Shown: positions 6,939 to 16,042 of the stretch, in pieces | Numbering within the stretch: the first letter of the stretch is position 1 | Layout: each line of letters begins with the position of its first letter | NCBI GenBank assembly: GCA_036274615.1 | Contig: DASUFK010000301.1 | Location: 1-27,326, forward strand | Source of the DNA: FEN-1219 sp036274615 | GTDB lineage: Bacteria > Pseudomonadota > Gammaproteobacteria > Steroidobacterales > Rariloculaceae | DNA length: 27,326 nt | Direction of reading: 5' to 3' | The notes under the pieces: model-generated | Told to the model about the DNA's origin: nothing | Database searches by the model: none | Seen by the model: only the letters and a program-made list of their open reading frames with translations | Program-made: the position numbers and the translations under genes

Positions 6939-8978
6939 GTGTCCCTGCGGCTGCAACTGCTCGCGATCGCGGTGCTGACCTTGGTCCTGCCCTGGACCGC
7001 GTACCGCTACGTGCAGGAGATGGAGGCGGCGCTGCGCGGCGGGCTCGAGCAGGCGTTGGTGGCGACCGCGACGACGGTGGCTGCGTCGCTCAAGAACCAG
7101 GCGCTGCCGGCTTGCGCCGCGAGCTGCGCCCAGAGCGCCGGAGCGGCGACGATCTACGCCGAGCCGCTGCGCGTGGAGCCTGCCTTGGACGCCGCGCGGC
7201 AGGACTGGGTGGAGCCCGCCGAAGCACCGGTCGCGCTCCGCGGCGGACACCGGGTCTGGGCCGGGGTGCACGGCCGGTTCGTGTACCTGTTCGTGGACGT
7301 CAGCGACCGGAACGTCGTCTATCAGCCGCGCCCCGGTCAGATGCCCTTCGGCGACAGGCTCGTGCTCGTCACCGAGCCCGAGCCGGGCGTGCGCCGCTGG
7401 CTGCTGCTCGCGACCGGCGCGCCGGGCGTGTTTCGCGCGCAAGAAACCGCCCCCGACGCGTTCTCGCCAACCGAGGCCTACGACGGCAGCGTGCTCGGCT
7501 CGTGGCAAGAGACGGCCAACGGCTACTCGGTCGAGGTGCGCGTGCCGCTCTCGCTGGCCGGCTCGGCGCTCGGCGTAGGAGTCGTCGACGTCGACCGATC
7601 CTCCGGCGACTATTCGGTGGAGCTTGCAGCAAGCTGGGACGCTGCGACCGGCACTCCGGGCCGGCTCGTCTACCAAACTCCCGAGCTCCAGGAGAGGCTC
7701 GCTCAATTCGGCGGAGCCGGCGGCCGAATTCGGCTGCTAGACCCGGACGGCTGGGTGCTCTCCGACGCGGGCCGCGTGGACCCGCGGCGCACCGACGCCG
7801 CGCCGGCGAGCGTCCTGGCGCGGCTGTTGCGCGTCGCGTTGAGCCGCGACGATCCGCCTTACCCCGCAGAGCAGCCGGCCGGCCGGATCGCCGCGCCCGC
7901 AGTGCGGCGAGCCCTCGCCGGCGAGGCGACCACCGCGTGGTACGGCAACAGCCCCGACCGCGAGTCGGTCGTCGCTGCCGCGGTGCCGATCGCGGGCGCG
8001 TCGGGACCCGCCGGCGCCGTGCTGCTCGAGCAGGCGAGCGACCCGATCCGCACGCTATCGGACCAGGCGCTGGTGCGGCTCATGTCGCTCACGGTGCTCG
8101 CGAGCGTGCTCGTTGCTGCCGGCTTGCTCGGCTACGCCACCTGGCTCACCGCCCGCGTGCGCCGGCTCGCGCGCGCCGCGGAGACGGCGCTCGGACCGCG
8201 CGGCGAGATCCGAACCGCGATCCCCGGCGTGCGATCCACCGACGAGCTCGGCGATCTCGCGCGCAGCTTCACCCATCTGCTCGAGCGCTTGCGCGAGCAC
8301 ACCGATTACTTGCGCACGCTCGCGAGCAAGCTGTCGCACGAGCTTCGCACGCCGCTCGCGGTGGTCACGACGTCACTCGACAATTTGGAGCACGAGCGCG
8401 TGGCGCCCTCGGCCGAGGCCTATCTCGCGCGGCTGCGTCAAGGCGCCGGGCGTCTCGACGCGATCCTTGCCGCGATGAGCGAGGCTACCCAGCTCGAGCA
8501 GGCGATCGAGGCCACCCAGGCCGAGCGGTTCGACGTGGCCGCCGTCGTGACCGCGTGCTGCGACGCCTATCGCGACGTCTACAAGGATCGGACCTTCGCC
8601 TGCCGCGTCGCCGCGCGGAACACCGCGCTCGTCGGCTCGGGCGAGCTCATGGCGCAATTGCTCGACAAGCTCACAGACAATGCGGCGGGCTTCAGCACGC
8701 CCGGCAGCACCGTCGACGTCGCGCTCGAGGACGCCGGCGGCGAGCTCGTGCTGAGCGTGACCAATCGCGGGCCGCTGCTGCCGGCGAAGATGCGCCGGGA
8801 GCTATTCGACTCGTTGGTCTCGATTCGCGAGCAGCGCGACGGCCGGCCGCACTTGGGGTTGGGTCTCTACGTGGTCGCGCTGATCGCGAAATTCCACGGC
8901 GGGCGTGTCGAGGCGGACGATCTGCCGGACGGCAGCGGCGTGGTGTTCCGAGTCTCGATGCCGAAAGCCGCGCGGTGA
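6939..8978 (+). CDS. pdsS: Sensor histidine kinase, PdsS type (proteobacterial dedicated sortase system)
   Basis: A 679-residue membrane kinase. Order of parts: transmembrane helix (about 5-22); large periplasmic region with a DOMON/CBM9-like beta domain (about 65-240; VWAGVHGRFVYLFVDVSD, WQETANGYSVEVRVPLSLAG); second helix (about 375-405); HAMP-like linker (TDELGDLARSFTHLLERL); phospho-acceptor His467 in KLSHELRTPLAVV; ATPase domain with LLDKLTDNAAGFS, NRGPLLPAKMRRELFDSLVSIREQ and HLGLGLYVVALIAKFHGG. This layout, with N-x-GP in place of DxGxG and the LFDSLVSIR string, matches the PdsS kinases that accompany proteobacterial sortases. GTG start 12 bp after LEA2. The PdsR-like regulator is 7 kb away on the other strand. 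A GC-rich hairpin (8967-8987) spans the stop codon. Confidence 0.8.
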   Translation: MSLRLQLLAIAVLTLVLPWTAYRYVQEMEAALRGGLEQALVATATTVAASLKNQALPACAASCAQSAGAATIYAEPLRVEPALDAARQDWVEPAEAPVALRGGHRVWAGVHGRFVYLFVDVSDRNVVYQPRPGQMPFGDRLVLVTEPEPGVRRWLLLATGAPGVFRAQETAPDAFSPTEAYDGSVLGSWQETANGYSVEVRVPLSLAGSALGVGVVDVDRSSGDYSVELAASWDAATGTPGRLVYQTPELQERLAQFGGAGGRIRLLDPDGWVLSDAGRVDPRRTDAAPASVLARLLRVALSRDDPPYPAEQPAGRIAAPAVRRALAGEATTAWYGNSPDRESVVAAAVPIAGASGPAGAVLLEQASDPIRTLSDQALVRLMSLTVLASVLVAAGLLGYATWLTARVRRLARAAETALGPRGEIRTAIPGVRSTDELGDLARSFTHLLERLREHTDYLRTLASKLSHELRTPLAVVTTSLDNLEHERVAPSAEAYLARLRQGAGRLDAILAAMSEATQLEQAIEATQAERFDVAAVVTACCDAYRDVYKDRTFACRVAARNTALVGSGELMAQLLDKLTDNAAGFSTPGSTVDVALEDAGGELVLSVTNRGPLLPAKMRRELFDSLVSIREQRDGRPHLGLGLYVVALIAKFHGGRVEADDLPDGSGVVFRVSMPKAAR

Positions 8979-8994
8979 TACCGCGGCTCGAATC

Positions 8995-9651
8995 CTAGGG
9001 TTGCCGCGCGGCCGACGCGTCGAGCGCGAGCGGCACGTCGCAGCCGCCCAGCCCGCAATAGCCGCCGGGATTCTTCGCGAGGTACTGCTGATGGTAGTCC
9101 TCGGCATAGTAGAAGGCGGGGGCCGGCGCGAGCTCCGTCGTGATCTTCGGGATGCGGCGCGCATTGAGCAGTGCTTGATAATGATCGCGGCTCTGCTCGG
9201 CCTGATCGAGCTGCTCGCGATCGAAGCAGTAGATCGCCGATCGGTATTGGGTGCCGATATCGGCGCCCTGGCGCATGCCCTGAGTGGGATTGTGCGATTG
9301 CCAGAACGTCTCGAGCAGCTTGGAGTAAGCGATCTTGGTCTCGTCGTAGACCACTAGAACGACCTCGGCATGCCCCGTCATGCCCGTGCAGACCTCTTCG
9401 TAGCTGGCGTTCTCGGTGTAGCCGCCCGCGTAGCCGACGGCCGTGGTGTACACGCCGTCGAGCTTCCAGAACGCGCGCTCGGCGCCCCAGAAGCAGCCCA
9501 TGCCGAACATTGCTTGCTTCAGGCCCGCCGGGAACGGCGCCTTGAGCGGCGTGCCGCGCACGAAATGGCGATTCGCGATCTCGATCGGCTCGGCGCGACC
9601 GCGCAGCGCTTCCGCTTCCCTGGGTTTCTCTAGAGCCCTGCGACCGAACAT
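8995..9651 (-). CDS. msrA: Peptide-methionine (S)-S-oxide reductase
   Basis: The 218-residue MsrA reduces methionine-S-sulfoxide in proteins, repairing oxidative damage. The catalytic motif GCFWGAE has the nucleophile Cys53, and the family strings TAVGYAGGYTENASYEEVCTGMTGHAEVV, THE-type SHNPTQGMRQGADIGTQYRSAIY and YYAEDYHQQYLAKNP all appear. Cys199 and Cys204 in GGYCGLGGC are the probable resolving cysteines. ATG 9651 is chosen because a strong GAGGAAGG site precedes it and the extra N-terminal sequence (about 40 residues before the core) has normal MsrA character. A longer open frame upstream only shadows gltD. It lies 44 bp after gltD in the same direction, so it is probably the last gene of the glt operon, and is convergent with pdsS. 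Confidence 0.96.
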   Translation of the reverse strand: MFGRRALEKPREAEALRGRAEPIEIANRHFVRGTPLKAPFPAGLKQAMFGMGCFWGAERAFWKLDGVYTTAVGYAGGYTENASYEEVCTGMTGHAEVVLVVYDETKIAYSKLLETFWQSHNPTQGMRQGADIGTQYRSAIYCFDREQLDQAEQSRDHYQALLNARRIPKITTELAPAPAFYYAEDYHQQYLAKNPGGYCGLGGCDVPLALDASAARQP

Positions 9652-9695
9652 CTTCCCTTCCTCAGATGTTTTGACGTGCACCTCGTGGCGAAGGT

Positions 9696-11186
9696 TTAGC
9701 CGGTGGTGCCGCCCAAGCTGATCTTCGGCGCGGGCAGGAGGCTCGCGCCCATGAGGTATTCGTCCACCGCGCGCGCGGCGCCGCGTCCTTCGTTGATCGC
9801 CCATACGACGAGCGACTGGCCGCGGCGGCAGTCGCCGGCCGCGAACACGCCCGCCACGCTCGTGGCGAACTTGCCGTGCTGCGCCTTGTAGTTCGAGCGC
9901 GGATCGAGCTCCACGCCGAGGGCGTTCGCAAGGTATGCCTCGGGTCCCAGGAAGCCCATCGCGAGCAGCACGAGATCGGCGTCGAGAGTCTCGGCGCTGC
10001 CGTCGATCTCCACCATCTTCGGCGCACCGCCCACGGTCTGCCATTCGATCCGCGTGATGCGGACGCTGGCGACACGCCCGTCGATGCCCGTGAACTCCTT
10101 CGACACGACCGCGTAATTGCGAGGGTCGGCGCCGAAGCGCGCGATCGACTCCTCGTGCGCGTAGTCGGTGCGGCGGATCTTCGGCCACAGCGGCCAAGGA
10201 TTGTCCGGGGCTCGCCTCTCCGGCGGCTGGTCGAGCAGCTCCAGGTTGATGAGGCTCTTGCAGCCGTGCCGCAGCGCCGTGCCGATGCAGTCGGCGCCGG
10301 TGTCGCCGCCGCCGATCACGATCACGTGCTTGTCCTTGGCGTCGATGAATTTGCGGTCCTCGAGGTTGCTGTCGAGCAAGCTCTTGGTGTTCGCGGTGAG
10401 GTACTCCATCGCGAAGTGAATTCCCGGCAGATCCCGGCCGGGGACGACCAAATCGCGCGGCTTGGTGGCGCCCGTGGTCAAGAGCAGCGCGTCGTGCTTC
10501 GCTTTGAGCTCGCGCGCATCCACGGTCTTGCCCACGTCGGCATTCGTCACGAACTCGATGCCGGCCGCGCGCAGGAGATCGACGCGCCGGTTCACCACCT
10601 GCTTGTCGAGCTTCATGTTCGGGATGCCGTACATCAACAGCCCGCCGATGCGGTCTGCGCGCTCGTAGACGGTGACCGCGTGGCCGGCCTTGTTGAGCTG
10701 CTCGGCCGCGGCCAGCCCCGCGGGGCCGGAGCCCACAACGGCCACACGCTTGCCGGTGCGCGACTCGGGAATTTGCGGCTTCACCCAGCCTTCGGCGAAG
10801 CCGCGATCGATGATCGCGTTCTCGATGTTCTTGATCGTCACCGCGGGGTCCGTGATGCCGAGCACGCACGCGCCTTCGCACGGAGCGGGGCAAGTGCGGC
10901 CGGTGAACTCGGGGAAGTTGTTGGTCTTGTGCAGCCGCTCGAGCGCGTCGCGCCAGCGGCCGTTGTAGACGAGGTCGTTCCACTCCGGGATCAGATTGTC
11001 GATCGGACAGCCGTCGTTCGATTGGCAGAACGGCACGCCGCAATCCATGCAGCGCGCGCCTTGGTTGCGCAGGTGCTCCTCGGGCGCGTGGCTGAAGATC
11101 TCGCGGAAATCGCCCAAGCGCTCGGAGGCGTCCCGGTACGGGACGCTCTTCTTGGGATACTCCATGAAGCCGGTCGGCTTACCCAT
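9696..11186 (-). CDS. gltD: Glutamate synthase (NADPH) small subunit
   Basis: This 496-residue flavoprotein passes electrons from NADPH to the large subunit for glutamate synthesis. The N-terminal cluster region holds C46, C49, C54 and C60 (ARCMDCGVPFCQSNDGCPI) and a second cysteine set (RTCPAPCEGACVLGI). The FAD motif VAVVGSGPAGLAAAEQL is at about 148, and the NADPH motif VIVIGGGDTGADCIGTAL is at about 290. It ends with the GDCRRGQSLVVWAINEGRGAARAVDEYLMG signature. The length is normal. ATG 11186 lies 28 bp after the gltB stop, so the two genes are cotranscribed, with the large subunit first. Confidence 0.97.
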   Translation of the reverse strand: MGKPTGFMEYPKKSVPYRDASERLGDFREIFSHAPEEHLRNQGARCMDCGVPFCQSNDGCPIDNLIPEWNDLVYNGRWRDALERLHKTNNFPEFTGRTCPAPCEGACVLGITDPAVTIKNIENAIIDRGFAEGWVKPQIPESRTGKRVAVVGSGPAGLAAAEQLNKAGHAVTVYERADRIGGLLMYGIPNMKLDKQVVNRRVDLLRAAGIEFVTNADVGKTVDARELKAKHDALLLTTGATKPRDLVVPGRDLPGIHFAMEYLTANTKSLLDSNLEDRKFIDAKDKHVIVIGGGDTGADCIGTALRHGCKSLINLELLDQPPERRAPDNPWPLWPKIRRTDYAHEESIARFGADPRNYAVVSKEFTGIDGRVASVRITRIEWQTVGGAPKMVEIDGSAETLDADLVLLAMGFLGPEAYLANALGVELDPRSNYKAQHGKFATSVAGVFAAGDCRRGQSLVVWAINEGRGAARAVDEYLMGASLLPAPKISLGGTTG

Positions 11187-11214
11187 GCTGAAGGCCTTCT
11201 TGGTCGGCCGGGGA

Positions 11215-14200
11215 CTAGCGGCCGGCGTGCGCGACGAACGTTCCGGTCTCGTCGTCGCGAAGCGTCTGCTCTACTTCTTCGTCGTGCCGCTTGCGTTCGG
11301 CGAGCACGCGCTTGTAGTCCGTAGGCATGACTTTTACGAATTGTTTGATCGACATCGGCCATTCGTCGAGGATTGCCGCGGCCACGGTCGAGCCCGTGTA
11401 TTCCTTGTGCAGCTCGATCATCTCTCTGAGCTCGACGATGTCCTCGTCTTCTTCGACGGCCTCGAGGTCGACGGTGCCGGTGTTGCACTTCGACGCGAAG
11501 TCCTTGTTCACGTCGAGCACGTAGGCGATGCCGCCGGACATTCCCGCCGCGAAGTTGAGGCCCGTGGGCCCCAAGATCACCGCGCGGCCGCCGGTCATGT
11601 ACTCGCAACCGTGGTCGCCGACGCCCTCGATCACGGCTTTCGCGCCGCTGTTACGCACGCAGAACCGCTCGGCGGAACGGCCGCGGAAGAACGCGCGGCC
11701 GCTCGTGGCGCCGTAGAGCGCGACGTTGCCGATCAGCACGTTGTCCTCGGCCGCGAAGGTGCTGTCCTTCGGCGGATAGATGATGATCCGCCCGCCGGAC
11801 AAGCCCTTGCCCACGTAGTCGTTGCTGTCGCCCTCGAGCTCGAGCGTGATGCCCTTCGCGAGGAAAGCGCCGAAGCTCTGGCCGGCGCTGCCGGTGAACT
11901 TGAAGCGGATCGTGTCGTAAGGAAGCGCGTCCGCGCCCCACTTCTTCACCACCTCGTGTGACAGCATCGCGCCGACCGTACGGTTGGTGTTGACGATCGG
12001 CAGCTCCTTGCGCGTCTTCTTGCGGTGCAGGATCGACTGCTTCGCGAGCGTGATGAGCCGGTTGTCGAGCGCGAGATTCAAGCCGTGGTCCTGCTTCTTC
12101 GTGCAGTACACCTCGGTGGTCTCGTGCGGCTTCACGGCCGGCGCCAGCAGCGGCGACAGATCGAGGCCGTCGGCCTTCCAGTGGTTGAGCGCCTTACGCG
12201 TGTCCAAGAGATCCACGCGGCCGATCAGGTCGACGAACCTGCGTAATCCCAAGCTCGCCATGATCTGGCGCGCGTCCTCGGCGATCATGAACAGGTAGTT
12301 CACGACGTGCTCGGGCTGGCCCGCGAACTTCTTGCGCAGCACCGGGTCTTGCGTGGCCACGCCGACGGGGCACGTGTTCAAGTGGCACTTGCGCATCATG
12401 ATGCAGCCGAGCGCGATCAGCGGCGCGGTGGAGAAGCCCATCTCCTCGGCGCCGAGCAGGGCGGCGATCACGACGTCGCGGCCGGTCTTCAAGCCGCCGT
12501 CGGTTTGCAGCACGGCGCGGCTGCGCAGATCGTTCATCACGAGCGTCTGGTGGGCCTCGGCGATGCCGAGCTCCCACGGCAGGCCCGCGTGCTTGATGCT
12601 CGTGAGCGGCGAGGCGCCCGTGCCGCCGTTGTCGCCGGAGATCAGCACGTGGTCCGCGTGCGCCTTCACGACGCCCGCCGCCACGGTGCCCACACCCATT
12701 TCGGACACGAGCTTCACGCTGATGCGTGCGGACGGGTTCGAGCTCTTCAAGTCGTAGATGAGCTGTGCCAAGTCCTCGATCGAATAGATGTCGTGGTGCG
12801 GCGGCGGGCTGATGAGCCCCACGCCCGGCGTCGAGTGCCGGATGCGCGCGATCGTGTCGTCGACCTTCTTGCCGGGCAGCTCGCCGCCCTCGCCGGGCTT
12901 CGCGCCCTGCGCCATCTTGATCTGTAGCTCGTCGGCGTTCGCCAAGTACCAGATCGTGACGCCGAAGCGCCCGGAAGCAATTTGCTTGATCGCGGAGCGG
13001 CGCGAGTCGCCGGACGGCAGCGGCGTATAGCGCGCCGAGTCCTCGCCGCCTTCGCCGGTGTTGCTCTTGCCGCCGAGCCGGTTCATCGCGATCGCGAGCG
13101 TCTCGTGAGCTTCGGCCGACAGCGAGCCGAAGCTCATCGCACCCGTGCAGAAACGCTTCACGATCTCGCTCGCCGGCTCGACCTCGTCGAGCGCGAGCGG
13201 CACGGCCCTGGTCTTGAGCTCGAGCAGGCCGCGCAGCGCGCCCGCCTTGCGAGCTTGCTCGTTGATGTGATCCGCGAAGCTGCGGTACGCATTGGCATCG
13301 CCGCGGCGCGCCGCCACCTGCAGCGAGAAGATCGCCTGCGGGTCCCACGCGTGCGTTTCACCGGCGCTGCGCCAGTGGAACTCGCCGGGGTTCGGCAGCG
13401 ACGGCAGCTTGTCGGCCGGGTCTTGCGGATAGCCGAGCGCATGGCGGCGCAGGGCCTCCTGCTCGAGCACCGGGAAGCTCACGCCCTGGAGCCGGCTCAC
13501 CGTGCCGTGGAAGCAGCGCTCGATCACGTCGTCCGCGATACCGAGCGCCTCGAAGATCTGCGCGCCCTTGTAGGACTGCAGCGTCGAGATGCCCATCTTC
13601 GCCATGACCTTGAGCATGCCCTTGGCCACGGCCTGGCGATAATCGCCGACGACGTCGGTGGCTTTGTCGAGCAGCCCTTCGTCGCGCGACTGGAACAGCG
13701 CCTCGAACGCGAGATAGGGATTGATGCCGTCGGCGCCGTACCCCACCAGCAGGCAGTGATGGTGGACCTCGCGCGCTTCGCCGGTCTCGAGCACGATGCC
13801 GATCCGCGTGCGCTTGGCGCGTGCGATCAGGTGATGGTGCACGGCGCCGCACGCGAGCAGCGAGCTCACGGCAACGCGGTCGGGTCCCATGTTGCGATCG
13901 GACAGCACGATCATGCTGTAGCCGCCGTCGATCGCCTTCTCCGCCTCGCGGCAAATCCGGTCGATCGCGCGCTGCAGGCCACCCGGAACGTCCGTGCGCT
14001 CGAACGTGATGTCGATCGTGAGCGTGCGCCAGCCGCGGTGGTTCATCGCCTTGATGCCGGCCAGCTCCTCGTTCGAGAGGATCGGCTGACGCAGGCGCAG
14101 CCGCTCGGCGTGCTTCGGCGTGGTGTCGAGGAGATTGCCCTCGGGACCGACGTAACACTCGAGCGACATGATGACTTCTTCGCGGATCGAGTCGATCGGC

Positions 14201-15828
14201 GGGTTCGTGACCTGCGCGAACAACTGGCGGAAGTAGTCGTAGAGCATCCGCGGCTTGTCGGACAGGACCGCGAGCGTGCTGTCGTTGCCCATCGACCCCA
14301 CCGGGTCGCGGTGCTCCTTGACCATCGGCTGGAGCATGAATTGCAGCGTCTCGCTCGTGTAGCCGAACGCCTGCATCCGCGCCAACAGGGTGGAGCGGTC
14401 GGTCTCTTCCTGCTGCGGCGCTCCCTCGACCACATCGCGCAGAGCGATGCGATTGTCGTCGAGCCATTGCGCGTACGGCCGGCGACTCGCGAAGTCGCTC
14501 TTGAGCTCCTCGTCGGGCACCAGGCGGCCGCGCTCGAAGTCGATCAAGAACATGCGGCCGGGCTCGAGCCGGCCCTTGGCCTTCACGTGCGCGGGATTGA
14601 TCGGCACCACGCCGACCTCGCTCGCCATGATCACGCGGTCGTCGTTGGTGAGGTAGTAGCGGCTGGGGCGCAGGCCGTTGCGGTCGAGCACGGCGCCGAT
14701 GTACTTGCCGTCGGTGAACGCGATCGACGCCGGGCCGTCCCACGGCTCCATCAGGCACGAGTGATACTCGTAGAAGGCGCGCTTCGCCTCCGGCATCAGC
14801 TCGTTCTTCTGCCAGGCCTCCGGGACCATCATCATCACGGATTCCTGGAGCGACCGGCCGGTCATCAGCAGGAACTCGAGCACGTTGTCGAAGGTGCCGG
14901 AGTCCGAGCAATCGGGCTCGACGATCGGGAACAGCTTCGCGAGCGAGTCGCCGTAGAGCTCGCTCTCGACGACGCCCTGCCGCGCGCGCATGGCGTTCAT
15001 GTTGCCGCGCAGCGTGTTGATCTCGCCGTTGTGCGACATGAAGCGGTTCGGCTGCGCGCGGTCCCAACTCGGGAACGTGTTGGTCGAGAATCGCGAGTGC
15101 ACCATCGCGAGGTGCGTGGTGTAGTCCGGGTCGTCGAGATCCGGATAGAAGGCCTTGACCTGCCCGGGCGTGAGCATGCCCTTGTAGATGAGCGTCTTGC
15201 TCGACAGGCTGCAGACGTAGAAGAACTTGGCCTGCTCGAGCGACGAGTCGCCCCGCAGGCGGTGGCTCGCGCGCTTGCGTATCGAGTACAGCTTGCGCTC
15301 GAACGCGTCGCCTTCGACGCCGTTGCCGGCCGCGACGATCAGTTGCTCGACGTGCGGCATCGCCGCCCGCGCGCTCTCGCCGAGGTCCGCCTTGTCGGGC
15401 TCCGTGGGGACGACGCGCCAGCCGACCAGCCGCTGACCTTCCTCGGCGCAGAGCTCCGCGACCACGCGCTTGCAGTGCTCGCGCTCGCTCTCGTCGGTGG
15501 GCAGGAAGACATTGCCCGCGGCGAACGAGCCGGGGGCCGGAAGCTCGGCGCCGAGCTCGCGCTTCGCGACCTTCGCGAGGAATTCGTACGGCAGCGCCGT
15601 GAGGATGCCCGCGCCGTCGCCGGTGTTCGGCTCCGCGCCCCGCGCGCCGCGGTGGTCCATCCGGCAGAGCAGATGGTCGGCGTCGAGCAAGATCTGATGG
15701 CTGCGGTGACCCTTGATGTGCGCGACGAAGCCTACGCCGCAGCTGTCGTGCTCGAATTCCGGCCGGTACAGCCCGTTAGCCGGCGGCAGGCCGGTTCGGA
15801 CGTTCTTCTGTTCCGCGCGTACGGTCAT
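11215..15828 (-). CDS. gltB: Glutamate synthase (NADPH) large subunit
   Basis: A 1537-residue enzyme that makes two glutamates from glutamine and 2-oxoglutarate. The N-terminal glutaminase domain starts at Cys30 (FEHDSCGVGFVAHIKG), which should become the N-terminal nucleophile after removal of a 29-residue propeptide. The central domain and FMN-binding synthase domain follow (KSNTGEGGEDSARY, SGDNGGTGASPLTSIKHAGLPWELG), then the 3Fe-4S cysteines in CIMMRKCHLNTCPVGVATQ, and the C-terminal GXGXG beta-helix (VLIGNVALYGATSGRAFFRG). The start is ATG 15828. The frame stays open to 15978, but that stretch lacks family similarity and would overlap the likely promoter. It is the first gene of gltB-gltD-msrA. 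Confidence 0.97.
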   Translation of the reverse strand: MTVRAEQKNVRTGLPPANGLYRPEFEHDSCGVGFVAHIKGHRSHQILLDADHLLCRMDHRGARGAEPNTGDGAGILTALPYEFLAKVAKRELGAELPAPGSFAAGNVFLPTDESEREHCKRVVAELCAEEGQRLVGWRVVPTEPDKADLGESARAAMPHVEQLIVAAGNGVEGDAFERKLYSIRKRASHRLRGDSSLEQAKFFYVCSLSSKTLIYKGMLTPGQVKAFYPDLDDPDYTTHLAMVHSRFSTNTFPSWDRAQPNRFMSHNGEINTLRGNMNAMRARQGVVESELYGDSLAKLFPIVEPDCSDSGTFDNVLEFLLMTGRSLQESVMMMVPEAWQKNELMPEAKRAFYEYHSCLMEPWDGPASIAFTDGKYIGAVLDRNGLRPSRYYLTNDDRVIMASEVGVVPINPAHVKAKGRLEPGRMFLIDFERGRLVPDEELKSDFASRRPYAQWLDDNRIALRDVVEGAPQQEETDRSTLLARMQAFGYTSETLQFMLQPMVKEHRDPVGSMGNDSTLAVLSDKPRMLYDYFRQLFAQVTNPPIDSIREEVIMSLECYVGPEGNLLDTTPKHAERLRLRQPILSNEELAGIKAMNHRGWRTLTIDITFERTDVPGGLQRAIDRICREAEKAIDGGYSMIVLSDRNMGPDRVAVSSLLACGAVHHHLIARAKRTRIGIVLETGEAREVHHHCLLVGYGADGINPYLAFEALFQSRDEGLLDKATDVVGDYRQAVAKGMLKVMAKMGISTLQSYKGAQIFEALGIADDVIERCFHGTVSRLQGVSFPVLEQEALRRHALGYPQDPADKLPSLPNPGEFHWRSAGETHAWDPQAIFSLQVAARRGDANAYRSFADHINEQARKAGALRGLLELKTRAVPLALDEVEPASEIVKRFCTGAMSFGSLSAEAHETLAIAMNRLGGKSNTGEGGEDSARYTPLPSGDSRRSAIKQIASGRFGVTIWYLANADELQIKMAQGAKPGEGGELPGKKVDDTIARIRHSTPGVGLISPPPHHDIYSIEDLAQLIYDLKSSNPSARISVKLVSEMGVGTVAAGVVKAHADHVLISGDNGGTGASPLTSIKHAGLPWELGIAEAHQTLVMNDLRSRAVLQTDGGLKTGRDVVIAALLGAEEMGFSTAPLIALGCIMMRKCHLNTCPVGVATQDPVLRKKFAGQPEHVVNYLFMIAEDARQIMASLGLRRFVDLIGRVDLLDTRKALNHWKADGLDLSPLLAPAVKPHETTEVYCTKKQDHGLNLALDNRLITLAKQSILHRKKTRKELPIVNTNRTVGAMLSHEVVKKWGADALPYDTIRFKFTGSAGQSFGAFLAKGITLELEGDSNDYVGKGLSGGRIIIYPPKDSTFAAEDNVLIGNVALYGATSGRAFFRGRSAERFCVRNSGAKAVIEGVGDHGCEYMTGGRAVILGPTGLNFAAGMSGGIAYVLDVNKDFASKCNTGTVDLEAVEEDEDIVELREMIELHKEYTGSTVAAAILDEWPMSIKQFVKVMPTDYKRVLAERKRHDEEVEQTLRDDETGTFVAHAGR

Positions 15829-15977
15829 GGTTCTACCTAGCGGTAAGCCCTCGGCTCCGCTTGTCAATTTCTTCGTCTTGGCTGGCAGTCGCGATGCTGA
15901 AGCCGTCAAGCCGTCGGCCTCGATCTGCCGCGGAGGGGCCTTTGCGTTTGACCCGGAGCAGGCCTGTGCCAGCATCA

Positions 15978-16007
15978 ACTATATGAAACGGCCGAATGCC
16001 GCGTCAA
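15978..16007 (-). promoter_or_regulatory. Probable sigma-70 promoter of gltBD-msrA
   Basis: On the minus strand TTGACG (16002-16007) and TATAGT (15978-15983) are separated by 18 bp; each matches five of six consensus bases. Transcription would start near 15970, leaving a leader of about 140 bases before gltB. This gap has no other open frame of note. Confidence 0.5.
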
Positions 16008-16042
16008 TCGGAGCAGAGCCCGAGCGCGCGCCCGAGTGGCGC

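Noticed and set aside
7112..8998. Second long plus-strand frame inside the kinase gene
   Set aside because: Arginine-rich +2-frame shadow of pdsS with no recognisable motifs.
9652..11043. Apparent 460-residue N-terminal extension of MsrA
   Set aside because: The frame is open only because it shadows gltD; its composition is arginine-rich and unlike any domain, and msrA has its own ribosome binding site before ATG 9651.
12982..15840. A 952-codon open frame on the plus strand opposite gltB
   Set aside because: It is the antisense shadow of gltB in GC-rich DNA: arginine- and histidine-rich with low-complexity composition and no family resemblance, while the minus-strand frame is a full GltB.
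15940..15975. Sigma-54-like promoter (TGGCAC...TGCT) upstream of gltB
   Set aside because: The GG and GC pairs are separated by nine bases instead of the required ten, and a better sigma-70 promoter lies just upstream.
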